The notes: generated from the sequence alone by a model not told the origin. Positions 21,038 to 31,552 are shown, counted from the stretch's first letter. The stretch: 61,456 nt of DNA from a bacterium (GCA_024698685.1 JAILQZ010000012.1:1-61456); one strand, 5' to 3'. Made by a program: numbers and translations.

Positions 21038-23908
21038 CTAGACTACGACTGCGGGCTTGCCGCCACCCTCGACCGGGTTCTCGATGATGTCGTCGACCTC
21101 ATCCCAGAACTCCGAACCCATGTAGTAGGGATCGGGAGCGGGGACGGGCTCGCCGGCTGCGATGGCGTCGAGGCCGGCCTTGACCTTCTCCGGCTTGGCG
21201 GGGAGCTCGTAGATCCTGACGCCGCATGCATCGTCGATCGCGTTGAGGACGGCGACGTGGTCGGAGGACTGGAACATCTCGGAGCATCCGATTGAACCGT
21301 ACTCTGCGATCTCGCGATGATGGTCGAGGAACATGATCTCCATGTTGTCGGGGATGTCGGTGATCTCGGGAACTCCGCAGGCAAGCATGTTGCTATGCTT
21401 CTTGACATCGGAGTAGTCCTCGGTCAGCGCGAAGCCGATCGAGTGCGAGATTCCGCCGAAGCCCTGTCCGAGGACGGCATCGATGTTGCCGACCTTGCCG
21501 ATATCGACGGCAGCGGTGAATCCAACGACCTTGACCTTGCCCGTGGCCACCTCGACCTCGACCTCGGCCATGAAGAGCGCGTACATGTAGTGCGGCAGCG
21601 GGTTGCCCTGGCCGGTGTTGGGATCGAGCTCGCTGAGGCCCTCGATCGCGGAGTTGAGCCAGAAGCCCTCGTATGCGGTGTCGATGCCCTCGGCGACGCA
21701 CTCGTCATAGGTGCGATAGGTGCCGTCGTCCTTCTTGAGGGCCTTCATCATCGCGTTTGCCGCCTTGACGGAGGCATGCGAGTTCATGATGTGCGAACGC
21801 GAGCCTGCCGCGGGACCGGAGTCGGGGCAGAATTTGGAGTCGTTGGTGCGGATGACGACCTTGTCCGGGGTGATGCCCATGTCCTTGAGCGCCTCGGCCA
21901 CGACCATCTGGCTTCCTACCTGGCCGCCCTGGCCCATCTCCTCCCAGGTGTTGTAGACCTCGACCTTGCCATCGGGGCGCAGCTCGAGGCGGCATCCGGA
22001 ACCGTCGACCTGGCCGCCAGTGCAGGTGTAGCCGCCGAATGCGATGCCCACGCCGCGCTTCTTCTCAGGCGTGCTCTCGGCCTCGGCGCGAGCGCGCGCG
22101 GCCTCGTACTTCGGCTTCATGAGCTCGAGGAGCTCGGCATCGGTGATCTCGCGATACGGGCAGCCGGTGGTCTGGACATCGCCGAGGTGCGCGACGTTGA
22201 TCTCGCGGAACTCGAACGGGTCGATGCCGGCCTTGCGGGCGAGCATGTCGACGATCGACTCGCTGCCGGTGTAGGCCTGCGGGCAACCATAGCCGCGATA
22301 GGTGATGGTGTACGCGTGGTTGGTGGTTGCGCAGCGATTGAGGCCGGTGATCGTCGGGACCACATAGTGGAAGCCGTTGAAGATGGCCAGGCGCTGTAGG
22401 ATGCCGTTCGCGTAGGTGACGTAGGGGCCGGCGTCGATTCCGCAGTCATAGCGCAGACCGGTGATCTTTCCGTTCTCGTCGCAGCCGATAGCGTAGTTGC
22501 CGTTGTAGGGAGCGCGCTTGCCGCTGAAGTGTTGGAACTCCTCATAGCTCATCGACAGTGAGATCGGGCGACCGTCGAGGGCGATGGTCGCAACCGCCGC
22601 GAGGGCGAATCCGCAGGGGGACATGCCCCAGCCGAAGGTTCCGCCGACCGGGTTCTGAACGATGCGGACCTGATCGGGGGTCGCGCCGATGCCGGCGGAG
22701 ATCATTCCGCGGGTCTCGCCGATGCTCTGGCTCTTGCCGTGGATCGTGATCAGGCCATCGGGATCGATGTAGGCCTGCATGACGTCGCCTTCGATGGAGA
22801 GGTGCGGCTCACGCGTGGTGGAGAAGCTTCCCGATGCGGAGTAAGCGGAGCTCTCGATGATGTCATCGATGTTCTCGTAATCGCCCTTGAGAATCGGCTG
22901 GATGAGGAACTGGTTGGGGTCGTCGCCGAAGATCGGCATCGCGCCGGGGGCGACGGCCTCGACGTAGTTGTGGTACTCGGGGAGCTGCTCGAGCTCGACG
23001 GTGACCTTGGCGGCCGCTGCGCGAGCGTGCTCGTGGGTGTCGGCCGCGACCATCGCGACGACGTCGCCATAGCGATAGATGATGTCTCCAGCGAGGATGG
23101 GCTGCTTGATCGCGGTGTGCTTGTCGCGCGGATGGCCGACCGGAACGGTGAGGTCGTTGGTGCCCTTGATGTCATCGGCGGTGATTCCCTTGATGAAGCC
23201 GGGCATCTTCTCGGCCTCGGAGAAGTCGATCGAGAGGACCTTGGCGTGGAACGCCTTGCGAGGCTGGACGAGCGCGATGTAGATGGTCTCCTCGGGCATC
23301 TTCAGCGCGATGTCGTCGCCGTAGTCGCACAGGCCGGTGACCTTGGCCAGCGCATCGGGCCTCGGGATGGCGGAGCCGTAGAACTCGCCCTCGGGGGCCT
23401 TGTAGGTGATGTCGTCCATCGTCTTCTCGCCGCGCATGACCGCAGCCGCCTCCATGACGGCGTCGACGATCTGCTTGTAGCCAGTGCAGCGGCAGATGTT
23501 GCGGTGGGCCTTGAACCAGGCGCGCACCTCCTCACGCGTGGGCGAGGGGTTCTCCTGGAGCAGCTGATATGCCGAGACGATGAAGCCGGGGGTGCAGAAT
23601 CCGCACTGGACCGCGCCGCAGAAGATCCATGCCTGCTGCAGCGGATGCAGGTGCTGCGGGGTTCCGATTCCCTCGATCGTCGTGACCTCGCTGTACTCCG
23701 GGATAGCCTTGAGCTTGCGGGTGCAAGAGCGGACCACCTTGCCGTTGAGGATGACCGAGCAGGAGCCGCACACGCCGGTGCCGCAGCCTACCTTGACACC
23801 GGTCAACCCCAGGCGACGAAGCGCCGTGGAGAGGGTGTCCTTCTCGAGGTCGACGATCATCATGCGCTCGACGCCGTTGACCTTGAGCCAATACCTGTTG
23901 ATCTGCAT
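21038..23908 (-). CDS. Mop-type molybdenum aldehyde oxidoreductase (fused 2x[2Fe-2S] + molybdopterin domain, no FAD domain), paralogue 1
   Basis: 'KVGCGTGVCGSCSVILNGKVVRSC', 'QCGFCTPGFIVSAYQLL...RNICRCTGYKQIVDAVMEAA', 'GGTFGWG', 'YRGYGCPQAY', C-terminal 'YGSIGCSEMFQSSDHVAVLNAI'. Likely start MQINRYW. Confidence 0.9.
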   Translation of the reverse strand: MQINRYWLKVNGVERMMIVDLEKDTLSTALRRLGLTGVKVGCGTGVCGSCSVILNGKVVRSCTRKLKAIPEYSEVTTIEGIGTPQHLHPLQQAWIFCGAVQCGFCTPGFIVSAYQLLQENPSPTREEVRAWFKAHRNICRCTGYKQIVDAVMEAAAVMRGEKTMDDITYKAPEGEFYGSAIPRPDALAKVTGLCDYGDDIALKMPEETIYIALVQPRKAFHAKVLSIDFSEAEKMPGFIKGITADDIKGTNDLTVPVGHPRDKHTAIKQPILAGDIIYRYGDVVAMVAADTHEHARAAAAKVTVELEQLPEYHNYVEAVAPGAMPIFGDDPNQFLIQPILKGDYENIDDIIESSAYSASGSFSTTREPHLSIEGDVMQAYIDPDGLITIHGKSQSIGETRGMISAGIGATPDQVRIVQNPVGGTFGWGMSPCGFALAAVATIALDGRPISLSMSYEEFQHFSGKRAPYNGNYAIGCDENGKITGLRYDCGIDAGPYVTYANGILQRLAIFNGFHYVVPTITGLNRCATTNHAYTITYRGYGCPQAYTGSESIVDMLARKAGIDPFEFREINVAHLGDVQTTGCPYREITDAELLELMKPKYEAARARAEAESTPEKKRGVGIAFGGYTCTGGQVDGSGCRLELRPDGKVEVYNTWEEMGQGGQVGSQMVVAEALKDMGITPDKVVIRTNDSKFCPDSGPAAGSRSHIMNSHASVKAANAMMKALKKDDGTYRTYDECVAEGIDTAYEGFWLNSAIEGLSELDPNTGQGNPLPHYMYALFMAEVEVEVATGKVKVVGFTAAVDIGKVGNIDAVLGQGFGGISHSIGFALTEDYSDVKKHSNMLACGVPEITDIPDNMEIMFLDHHREIAEYGSIGCSEMFQSSDHVAVLNAIDDACGVRIYELPAKPEKVKAGLDAIAAGEPVPAPDPYYMGSEFWDEVDDIIENPVEGGGKPAVVV

Positions 23909-24050
23909 AGAGTACCTCCTTCGTTCCCTTCCCAAACACCAGAGCCATTATCTTCGATACTGCGAAACGCGCTGCAAACTCTGCGATTCGCCAGAAACTA
24001 GACCAATCGGTGCATACATAATCCAATTCTATAACAGGTGAGGTTGCGTT

Positions 24051-24266
24051 TTGGTGCACATGAGCGCTTTTGCTTGGAAAAAATCATCCTATTTTGAGAT
24101 GCATTCGGAGGGGTTCGGCAGTTGCGGAAGCGCGGCCGAGCGCACCCTTGCTCGCTTGGATGAAATCGCAAAGATTTTGGATACGGACCCGCTGGATTGT
24201 GAGACAATGGTAAGGCTGGCCAAGACGATGGACCAGCCAAGAAAGCAAACCAGGGAGGTATCTTAA
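24051..24266 (+). CDS. Small uncharacterised protein abutting ald
   Basis: 71 aa from TTG 24051, AGGTGAGG SD at 24036-24043 with 7 nt spacing; stop TAA immediately followed by the ald ATG. Confidence 0.5.
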   Translation: MVHMSAFAWKKSSYFEMHSEGFGSCGSAAERTLARLDEIAKILDTDPLDCETMVRLAKTMDQPRKQTREVS

Positions 24267-25388
24267 ATGCGTATCGGATGTCCAACAGAAATCAAGTCGC
24301 AGGAATGCCGCGTGGGTGTCACGCCGGCCATGACGCATGCGTTTGCCGGAGCTGGCCACGAGGTCTTCATCCAGGCCGGAGCTGGTGTTGCCAGCGGCTT
24401 TTCAGATGAGGCCTATGCCAGCGCGGGAGCAACGATCCTGGCAACGGCTAAGGAAGTGTTCGACGCCTCGGATATGATCATCAAGGTCAAGGAGCCGCTG
24501 GAGTCGGAGTACGAGCTCTTCCATAAGGATCAGATCCTGTTCACGTATCTGCACCTTGCTCCAGACAGAAAGCAGACCGAGGCCCTTCTCAAGGCTGGCG
24601 TCATCGGAATCGCCTACGAGACCGTGCAGCTTGCCAACGGAGCCCTGCCTCTGCTCTCCTGCATGAGCGAGATCGCCGGTCGCATGGCGGTCCAGGTTGG
24701 CGCGCATCTTCTCGAGGCCACCTGCGGCGGCAGCGGAATCCTGCTCGGCGGCGTTTCCGGCGTCAAGTGCGGCCATGTGGTCATCATCGGCGGCGGCGTG
24801 GTTGGAACCAGCGCAGTGAAGATCGCCGTTGGCATGGGAGCTCGCGTGACGGTGCTGGACAACTCTGCGGCCCGTCTGCTCTACCTCACCGACATCTTCG
24901 GCAGCCGCATCCAGACCCTCATGAGCAACTCCTACAACATCGCCGAGGCTGTCAAGGAAGCGGACGTCGTGATCTCCTCGGTGCTGGTGCCCGGCGGAAA
25001 GACGCCCAAGCTGGTGACGGACGATATGGTCCATACCATGAAGCCCGGCTCGGTTCTGATCGACGTCGCTATCGACCAGGGCGGTGCCATCCCCTTCATC
25101 GACCGCATCACCACCCATGCGGATCCGTATTTCATCAAGGACGGATACGTCTGCTATAGCGTTGCGAACATGCCCGGCGCGGTGCCCCACACCTCCACCC
25201 TGGCGCTGACCAACGTGACGCTGCCCTATGCCCTCAAGATCGCCAACCTGGGAGCCGAGGAGGCCCTCAAGGCGGATCCGGCCCTCAAGGCGGGACTGAA
25301 CGTCTACAAGGGATTCATCACCTACGACGGCGTGAAGGAGGCCTTCCCCGACCTGCCCTTCAAGAGCGCTGACGAGGTGCTGGCCTAA
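24267..25388 (+). CDS. ald: Alanine dehydrogenase
   Basis: '[21 protein letters not shown]', '[15 protein letters not shown]', '[30 protein letters not shown]'. Confidence 0.96.
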   Translation: MRIGCPTEIKSQECRVGVTPAMTHAFAGAGHEVFIQAGAGVASGFSDEAYASAGATILATAKEVFDASDMIIKVKEPLESEYELFHKDQILFTYLHLAPDRKQTEALLKAGVIGIAYETVQLANGALPLLSCMSEIAGRMAVQVGAHLLEATCGGSGILLGGVSGVKCGHVVIIGGGVVGTSAVKIAVGMGARVTVLDNSAARLLYLTDIFGSRIQTLMSNSYNIAEAVKEADVVISSVLVPGGKTPKLVTDDMVHTMKPGSVLIDVAIDQGGAIPFIDRITTHADPYFIKDGYVCYSVANMPGAVPHTSTLALTNVTLPYALKIANLGAEEALKADPALKAGLNVYKGFITYDGVKEAFPDLPFKSADEVLA

Positions 25389-25424
25389 AGCTTGCCGAGC
25401 GCTAAGCGCTCCATATGAAGAAGC

Positions 25425-25452
25425 GGGAGGCACGCCCAGCGGCGTGCCTCCC
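25425..25452 (+). terminator. Terminator hairpin downstream of ald
   Basis: GGGAGGCACGCC-cagc-GGCGTGCCTCCC. Confidence 0.75.
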
Positions 25453-25487
25453 TTGTGTTGCAGGTTGGTGCCCTGGTTGTCGGACTG

Positions 25488-26003
25488 CTACTCCTCTGCG
25501 AGAGCCGTGGGTGCGCTGTAGACGCGAGCAGCATACTCCTTGTCGAGGTCGTAGAGGGCCTTGGCGTCGCCGCCGAAGAGCTTCATGTTCGAGATCATGT
25601 CGCTCGCGTTGGACTCCTCCTCGAGCTGCTCGTCGATAAACCAGCTGAGGAAGCTCTTGGTGCGATAGTCGTTGGCCGCCTCGGCCGCAGCGTAGATGTC
25701 GTTGATGAGGCTCGTGACATAGCGCTCATGCTCCAGAGCCGCCTCGAGGGGCTGGAGGAAGTCGGTGAAGGTCTTGTCGGGCTTGTCGATTGCGCCGAGG
25801 ACGATGGGGCAGTCGTTGTCGAGCAGGTACTTGCGGATGATGAGGGCGTGGTCACGCTCCTCCTGCGCCTGGATCGTGTACCAGTTCGCAAAGCCTTTGA
25901 GCCCCTCGATCTCGTAGTAGTCCGCGAAGGAGAGGTAGAGGTATCCGGAGTAGAGCTCCTTGTTGATCTGGTCGTTGAGAAGTTCGTAAACCTTTTTGTC
26001 CAT
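25488..26003 (-). CDS. Ferritin (non-heme)
   Basis: 'LNDQINKELYSGYLYLSFADYYEIEGLKGFANWYTIQAQEERDHALII', 'SFLSWFIDEQLEEE'. Confidence 0.95.
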   Translation of the reverse strand: MDKKVYELLNDQINKELYSGYLYLSFADYYEIEGLKGFANWYTIQAQEERDHALIIRKYLLDNDCPIVLGAIDKPDKTFTDFLQPLEAALEHERYVTSLINDIYAAAEAANDYRTKSFLSWFIDEQLEEESNASDMISNMKLFGGDAKALYDLDKEYAARVYSAPTALAEE

Positions 26004-26110
26004 TTTTCGCTCCTAACTGCGCCGCAGCGCTGTAGCTTGGCTTATGTGTACATCATAAGCCAACTGCAAGGGGAATGGCGTGATATATACGGGAGGGGAG
26101 GAGCGGTGCC

Positions 26111-26755
26111 TCATGCATCGAGAAAGGCCAGCTTCTCCGCGCCGACTCCGATCAGCGCGCGGCCGTTGCTCAGCTCGTGGATCCGCGCGCAGACGAGCTC
26201 GCACTCGGATGCGGCGACGCGCAGTTCGAGGGTGACGATGTCGGTGAAGATGGTCTCCAGAACCTGCACGCCCCAACCTTCGAGCTGGGCGCGAAGCGGC
26301 TCGTATGCCGGGTATTCGATGCTGACCTCGATGTCGTTGCAAGGGACGCGCACCACGATGTGCGCCTCGGCAACCGCCAGCTGGGCGGCCTTCGTGTAGG
26401 CGCGCATGAGCCCGCCCTTGCCCAGCAGCGTGCCTCCGAAGACGCGCGCGACGACGCAGACCACGTCCTCGAGCTCGTGCCCCTTGAGGACGTTGAGTAC
26501 GGGCAGCCCCGCGGTGCCGTGCGGTTCCTTGGCGTCGGAGTAGTGCTCGAGTGCGGGCTCGCGCAGGATGTAGGCGGAGACGTAGTGGCGCGCCTCGGGA
26601 ACCTGCTCCATCACGGAATGCCGCAGCTCGATGGCCTCGCTCTCGCTTTCGACGTGCGCGACGTGGCCGTAGAAGACGCTCTTGCGGTCTTCGAATTCGG
26701 AGATGGCGACTGTGCCGGCTTCGACGGTGCGCAGCGGCTTAAGCGGAATCGGCAT
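26111..26755 (-). CDS. YigZ/IMPACT family protein
   Basis: 'SEFEDRKSVFYGHVAHVESESEA', 'DAKEPHGTAGLPVLNVLKGHELEDVVCVVARVFGGTLLGKGGLMRAYTKAA'. Confidence 0.9.
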   Translation of the reverse strand: MPIPLKPLRTVEAGTVAISEFEDRKSVFYGHVAHVESESEAIELRHSVMEQVPEARHYVSAYILREPALEHYSDAKEPHGTAGLPVLNVLKGHELEDVVCVVARVFGGTLLGKGGLMRAYTKAAQLAVAEAHIVVRVPCNDIEVSIEYPAYEPLRAQLEGWGVQVLETIFTDIVTLELRVAASECELVCARIHELSNGRALIGVGAEKLAFLDA

Positions 26756-26782
26756 GGCGGCGAGGATAGATCGGCTAGGGCG

Positions 26783-27208
26783 CTACGGGCGGTAGATTGC
26801 GCAGTTGTTCGGCGTCTCGTACATCTCGATCTGCGAGACGGGATAGCCCTTGTCCGCGAGGCGCTCGAAGAAGTACTTCGCGAGGTTCTCCGAGGTGGTG
26901 CGGAAGGGGACGAAGTAGAGGCGGAAGCTCTCGCCCTCGAGCGCAGCGACCGTCTCCGGTGCGAGCGAACCCTCCTCGACGATGAAGGTGTGGTCGAGCT
27001 CGAGGGCCAGCGCGCGCACGTCGCGCTTGAATACGGTGAAGTCGACGACCATGTCCTTCATCGTGCCGCTTTCCTGCAGTTGGTCAACCTCGATGTAGGC
27101 GACGACGCGCCAACGATGGCCGTGGAGGTTCTCGCACTTGCCGTCGTAGTCGGTGAGGAAATGGGCCGAATCGAACGCGCTCTCGGTCTTCAGGCTATAC
27201 ATTGGCAT
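26783..27208 (-). CDS. queD: 6-carboxy-tetrahydropterin synthase family (QueD-like)
   Basis: 'FDSAHFLTDYDGKCENLHGHRWRVVAYIE', 'MVVDFTVFKRDVRALALELDHTF'. Confidence 0.85.
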   Translation of the reverse strand: MPMYSLKTESAFDSAHFLTDYDGKCENLHGHRWRVVAYIEVDQLQESGTMKDMVVDFTVFKRDVRALALELDHTFIVEEGSLAPETVAALEGESFRLYFVPFRTTSENLAKYFFERLADKGYPVSQIEMYETPNNCAIYRP

Positions 27209-28463
27209 CTCCCTCGCTCAGGGGGTTGACTGCTTCGTCGGCTTTTCGCGCCGCTTCGATGTTACCCATAATCTTACGCCTTAGCAGCAAGAACACAATG
27301 AGCGAGATTGCGACGAAGCCCGCGAGGATCAGGTACATCGCGGAGTAGGCGCCGGCTTCGCTGGTGCCGATGCCGAGGAAGGCCTGGACTATCGCGCCTG
27401 CTGCGAACGGTCCGACGAATTGCGCGGCGTTGAATAGCAGGAAGAAGGTGTTGCCCGCAGTTCCGCTATGATCGCGCGTCTCGCTCTGGATGCACATCGC
27501 CTGGATTAGCGGCAGGCACGCGCCGTAGCCGCACGCGGAGACCACTGCAGCGCAGAGGAAGTGCCACAGCTGCGTGGACATCGAGATGACCACGAGCGCG
27601 CAGATGAAGAAGCATAGCCCCAGGATGACGATCTTCGGATAGCCCACGCGCTCGGCCAGCTTGCCGTATATCGGCCGTGTGGCGAGCAGCATTCCCGCGG
27701 CTATCGTGAAGTATGCGCCGATGCCTGCGACACCGAGGAGGTTGCCGTAGATCGCGAGCAACGAGATGATGCAGGCGTTGGCTGCCGAGAGCATGAAGAC
27801 GACGATCGCCGGGGGCAGCGACCTCGCCGAGATGATGCGGCTGAATGAGAAGCGGTAGGGAATGCGCGGCGACTGCTTAGGCTCCTTGGTGGCGAAGGCG
27901 AGGATGATGCCGAGCGCCATGAAGCAGGCGCAGACGCGGAAGGTGCCAGGATAGCCGATCGCGCCGATGATGAAGATGGCTGCAGCCGGGCCGAGCGCCT
28001 CTGCGAGCGCCTGTCCGAGCGAGAAGACGCTGATCCCCATGCCCACCTTGCCCTGCGGCAGGATCTCGCTGACCAGCGCGAGCGCAACAGGGCCCGTCAC
28101 CCCCATCGCGCAACCGTGCAGCATCCTGATGACGATCAGCCCGACCACCGAGTGGACGAAGCTGTAGGAGATGACGAGCACGCCGATGAAGGCTATGAAT
28201 CCCGCGAAGATCTTCTTTTTGGAGAAGCTGTCGAACGCAGGGGAAGCGAGCGGCCCGAAGATGATCGCGGTGATCGCGAAGGAGCCGGCGACGAAGCCGA
28301 TCAGCGTCGCCGACGCTCCGAGAGCCTTCGAGTAGAGCGGCAGCGTCGTGATGATCATCAGCTGCGAGAAGAGGTTGCAGAAGTTGGAGAGCGTAAGCGT
28401 GATGAAGGACCCGCTCCAGATGGTGCCGGAGCGGGTCCCTCGGCTTTGAGAGTTACGTGACAT
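27195..28463 (-). CDS. MFS transporter
   Basis: 12 TM pattern; ATG 28463; short overlap with queD start. Confidence 0.85.
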   Translation of the reverse strand: MSRNSQSRGTRSGTIWSGSFITLTLSNFCNLFSQLMIITTLPLYSKALGASATLIGFVAGSFAITAIIFGPLASPAFDSFSKKKIFAGFIAFIGVLVISYSFVHSVVGLIVIRMLHGCAMGVTGPVALALVSEILPQGKVGMGISVFSLGQALAEALGPAAAIFIIGAIGYPGTFRVCACFMALGIILAFATKEPKQSPRIPYRFSFSRIISARSLPPAIVVFMLSAANACIISLLAIYGNLLGVAGIGAYFTIAAGMLLATRPIYGKLAERVGYPKIVILGLCFFICALVVISMSTQLWHFLCAAVVSACGYGACLPLIQAMCIQSETRDHSGTAGNTFFLLFNAAQFVGPFAAGAIVQAFLGIGTSEAGAYSAMYLILAGFVAISLIVFLLLRRKIMGNIEAARKADEAVNPLSEGDANV

Positions 28464-28496
28464 GTGCGGCCTTTGACGGGCAGGAAGGGGCAAGCG

Positions 28497-30188
28497 CTAG
28501 GCTTGCGACTCCTCCAATGCGCCTGTCGCAATGGCCTCGGCCTCAGCGGGCGCTTCGGCCTCGATGGCAGCTTCGGCCTCGGCGGGCTCTGCGGGCACGT
28601 ACGGATAGGTCTCGTTGTCGACGATGTAGTCGTCATCCATGTAGTGCTCGAATAGCTCGACGACGTCATCCGAAGGCGGCTTGGTGATCAGGCTGACGAC
28701 CACATTGACGATGAGCGCGAGCAGGAACGCGGGCAGCAGCTCGTAGATGTTGAAGATTCCGCCGTAGGCAGACTGCAGTGCGTTCCAGATGACGACGGTC
28801 GCGCCACCGGTGACCATGCCGCCGATGGCTCCAGCCATGTTGGCCCTCTTCCAGAAGAGGGAGAGGAGCATTACCGGGCCGAACGCGGCGCCGAAGCCAG
28901 CCCATGCATAGGAGACGATGTTGAAGATGTTCGAGTTCTGGTCGCGCGCGATGAACATTCCGAAGAGCAGCACCGCGACGAGAGCGCAGCGGGAGACGAA
29001 CATGACGGTGCGGTCGGAGGCGTCCTTCTTGATGACGCCCTTGAAGAGGTCGTTGGCGATCGAGCTGCCGACGATCAGCATGTAGGAGTCGGAGGAGCTC
29101 ATCGTCGCTGCGAAGATTCCGGAGACGACGACGCCGGTGACGACTGCCGGGAGGATCATCTTGGAGAGGACGACGAAGATGGTCTCGGCGCTGGATGCGG
29201 TGAGCAGCGTCGTCGGGATGATGGCGCGGCCGATGAGACCGATCAGGACCGCCGCGGCCAGGGAGATGATGACCCAGACGACCGCGATGCGGCGGGAGCG
29301 CTTGATGCTCTCGGGCTTCTCGATGCCCATGAAGCGGACGAGGACCTGCGGGACGCCGAAGTAGCCGAGACCCCAGGACATCGTGGAGATGATGGTGATG
29401 AAGCCGTAGCTAGCGGGCTCGCCGAAGAGCGGAGCGCCGTTCTGGACGACTTGGGTCACTCCGTCGGCGCCGAGGACAGGCGTTGCCATCGAGGTTGCGG
29501 AGAGGAATCCGGGGATGTCCTTGAGGAAGGCCACGGTGTTCTCGACCCCACCGGCTGCGGTGATCGAGCCGATGAAGATCACGAGGATGGCGACGATCAT
29601 CAGCAGGCCCTGGATGAGGTCGGTGGTGCAGACGGAGAGGTATCCGCCGGCGAAGGTGTAGATGAAGACGAGCAGCGCGCCGATAACCATCATCGTCCCG
29701 TAGTTCAGGTCGAACAGCGAGGCGAAGAGCTTGCCGCAGGTGGCGAAGCAGCTGCCGACGTAGACGCAGAAGAAGAGGAGGATGACGAGAGCCGCGATCG
29801 TCTTGATGATGCCCTTCGTGTCGCCGAAGCGGTTGGCGAAGAAGCTCGGGATGGTGATCGCGTTGTTGGCCTTCTGCGAGTACTTGCGCAGCCTCTTGGC
29901 CACGAAGAGCCAGTTGAGGTAGGTTCCGATGGCCAGTCCGATGGCGGTCCACATCGCATCGGACGCACCGCAGAAGTATGCGACGCCCGGCAGGCCCATC
30001 AGCAGCCATCCGCTCATGTCCGACGCCTCGGCCGAAAGCGCGGTTGCCCAGACGCCGATCTTGCGCCCTCCGAGGAAGTAGTTCTCGGAAGACTCGTTCG
30101 AACGCCTGGCGAAGTAGAATCCGATGATCAGGATCACGACGATGTAAATGCCCATCACGGCAAGCGTGATCATATCTCCATGACTCAT
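28497..30188 (-). CDS. putP: Sodium/proline symporter (SSS family, PutP-like)
   Basis: 'SSENYFLGGRKIGVWATALSAEASDMSGWLLMGLPG', 'AFAGGYLSVCTTDLIQG'. Confidence 0.85.
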   Translation of the reverse strand: MSHGDMITLAVMGIYIVVILIIGFYFARRSNESSENYFLGGRKIGVWATALSAEASDMSGWLLMGLPGVAYFCGASDAMWTAIGLAIGTYLNWLFVAKRLRKYSQKANNAITIPSFFANRFGDTKGIIKTIAALVILLFFCVYVGSCFATCGKLFASLFDLNYGTMMVIGALLVFIYTFAGGYLSVCTTDLIQGLLMIVAILVIFIGSITAAGGVENTVAFLKDIPGFLSATSMATPVLGADGVTQVVQNGAPLFGEPASYGFITIISTMSWGLGYFGVPQVLVRFMGIEKPESIKRSRRIAVVWVIISLAAAVLIGLIGRAIIPTTLLTASSAETIFVVLSKMILPAVVTGVVVSGIFAATMSSSDSYMLIVGSSIANDLFKGVIKKDASDRTVMFVSRCALVAVLLFGMFIARDQNSNIFNIVSYAWAGFGAAFGPVMLLSLFWKRANMAGAIGGMVTGGATVVIWNALQSAYGGIFNIYELLPAFLLALIVNVVVSLITKPPSDDVVELFEHYMDDDYIVDNETYPYVPAEPAEAEAAIEAEAPAEAEAIATGALEESQA

Positions 30189-30274
30189 GATTCCTCCCAA
30201 GATCGAGCAATATCGAAGAAAATCAATAAAGATGTAGCAGCTATTCTATTGGATGAATGAGATTCTGTCCCGAT

Positions 30275-31531
30275 TTACTGGAAATACGGCCTGTATAAGT
30301 CGGTATGGCTCTTCGGGTCGTCGGGAAATAGAAGTGCATAAAGCTCGATGAAATAGTCATCGGTCATCGATGCGATGTAATCGACCACTATGTCATCGTG
30401 CGATTCCTGCGCATATTTGGGGTTGCGCGTCGACATGAACCAGGCGTTCATGTGCTCGGTGAAGATAGGCGATTCCTCGCGTCCGGCATCGAGGTCGTCG
30501 AGCAGCTTGTGGTAGAGCTCGCGCATCATCGGGAAGACGAATCGACGCAGCTTGCCCTCGCCCTCCTGGTCATACATGTAGATGGTCTCGTTGTTGAGGG
30601 CCTTCAGCCTGCGGATCTCGTCGGAGACCTCGACATCCATCGCGATGCGGTCGCACCCGATGCTGTTCTTGATGATGTTGAAGGTCGCGTTCTGGATCAG
30701 CATGCTGTTGTTGGAGCCCAGGAAGCTGTCGAGGTAGTACTCGCCCTTCGAGATGATTCCCACGTTGAGCGCATCCTGACGGTCCTTGCCGAGGTAGGCG
30801 AGGATGTCGCAGATGCGCACCACGCAGCCTTCGAGCGTGCTCGGGCGTAAAAACGAGCTGCGGCCGTTTTCGACGTAGCACGACTCCATGAGCTCGTCGA
30901 GCGCGTCGAAGCCATCGCAAGGCGAGGTGGTGTATTCTGCGAAGTTGTTCTCGCCGCAGTGGCAGAGGATTCCGTTGTAGGTCTGCAGCGAGAGGTTGCA
31001 GGGGGAGACGGTGCGCAGCGCGCGCACGCTGTGGACGTTGTGGTTGAAGTAGCGCCCGGTGCGCTCGTGGTAGATCTCGCTGAGGAAATGCTCGCCGGCG
31101 TGGCCGAAGGGGGTGTGCCCGGCATCGTGACCGAGCGCGATAGCCTCGATGAGAGCCCCGTTGAGCCGCAGCGCCTCGCCGATCTTGCGTGCGGTTTGCG
31201 CGACGAGCTGCACATGGAAGCCGCGCCGCGAGATGTCGTCGTCGCGGAAGAGCGAGAATACCTGCGTCTTATCGTTTCCCCTGTTGAAGAAGGGGTTGTT
31301 GATGATGCGGTCGACATCGGCCCTGAAGGACGGGCGGATGAACTCGAGGCCATCTGCGGCAACCTTGGATGGCTGCTCGTAGATGGCCTCTTCGTCTCTT
31401 GTGGCGAAGGTGGATAGGCGCGACTGCTTGGCTCGATAGTTCGACTCGATGAAGTCGATCTGGTCTTGGGTCAGCGTGAAGAAAGCCTCCTTGGCCTCCT
31501 GCTGCCTTGCCCTCTTGCCGTTGTCTGCCAT
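30275..31531 (-). CDS. dgt: dGTPase / HD-domain triphosphohydrolase
   Basis: 'AIALGHDAGHTPFGHAGEHFLSEIYHERTGRYFNHNVHSVRALR', 'DILAYLGKDRQDAL'. Confidence 0.88.
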   Translation of the reverse strand: MADNGKRARQQEAKEAFFTLTQDQIDFIESNYRAKQSRLSTFATRDEEAIYEQPSKVAADGLEFIRPSFRADVDRIINNPFFNRGNDKTQVFSLFRDDDISRRGFHVQLVAQTARKIGEALRLNGALIEAIALGHDAGHTPFGHAGEHFLSEIYHERTGRYFNHNVHSVRALRTVSPCNLSLQTYNGILCHCGENNFAEYTTSPCDGFDALDELMESCYVENGRSSFLRPSTLEGCVVRICDILAYLGKDRQDALNVGIISKGEYYLDSFLGSNNSMLIQNATFNIIKNSIGCDRIAMDVEVSDEIRRLKALNNETIYMYDQEGEGKLRRFVFPMMRELYHKLLDDLDAGREESPIFTEHMNAWFMSTRNPKYAQESHDDIVVDYIASMTDDYFIELYALLFPDDPKSHTDLYRPYFQ

Positions 31532-31552
31532 GCGCCCCGATCCCCGCGCTTC

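Noticed and set aside
22739-24001. Long plus-strand ORF antisense to mop1 (and similar antisense ORFs over glyS, gltA, ald, dgt, putP)
   Set aside because: Same GC-rich antisense artefact; no recognisable motifs, and known genes lie opposite.
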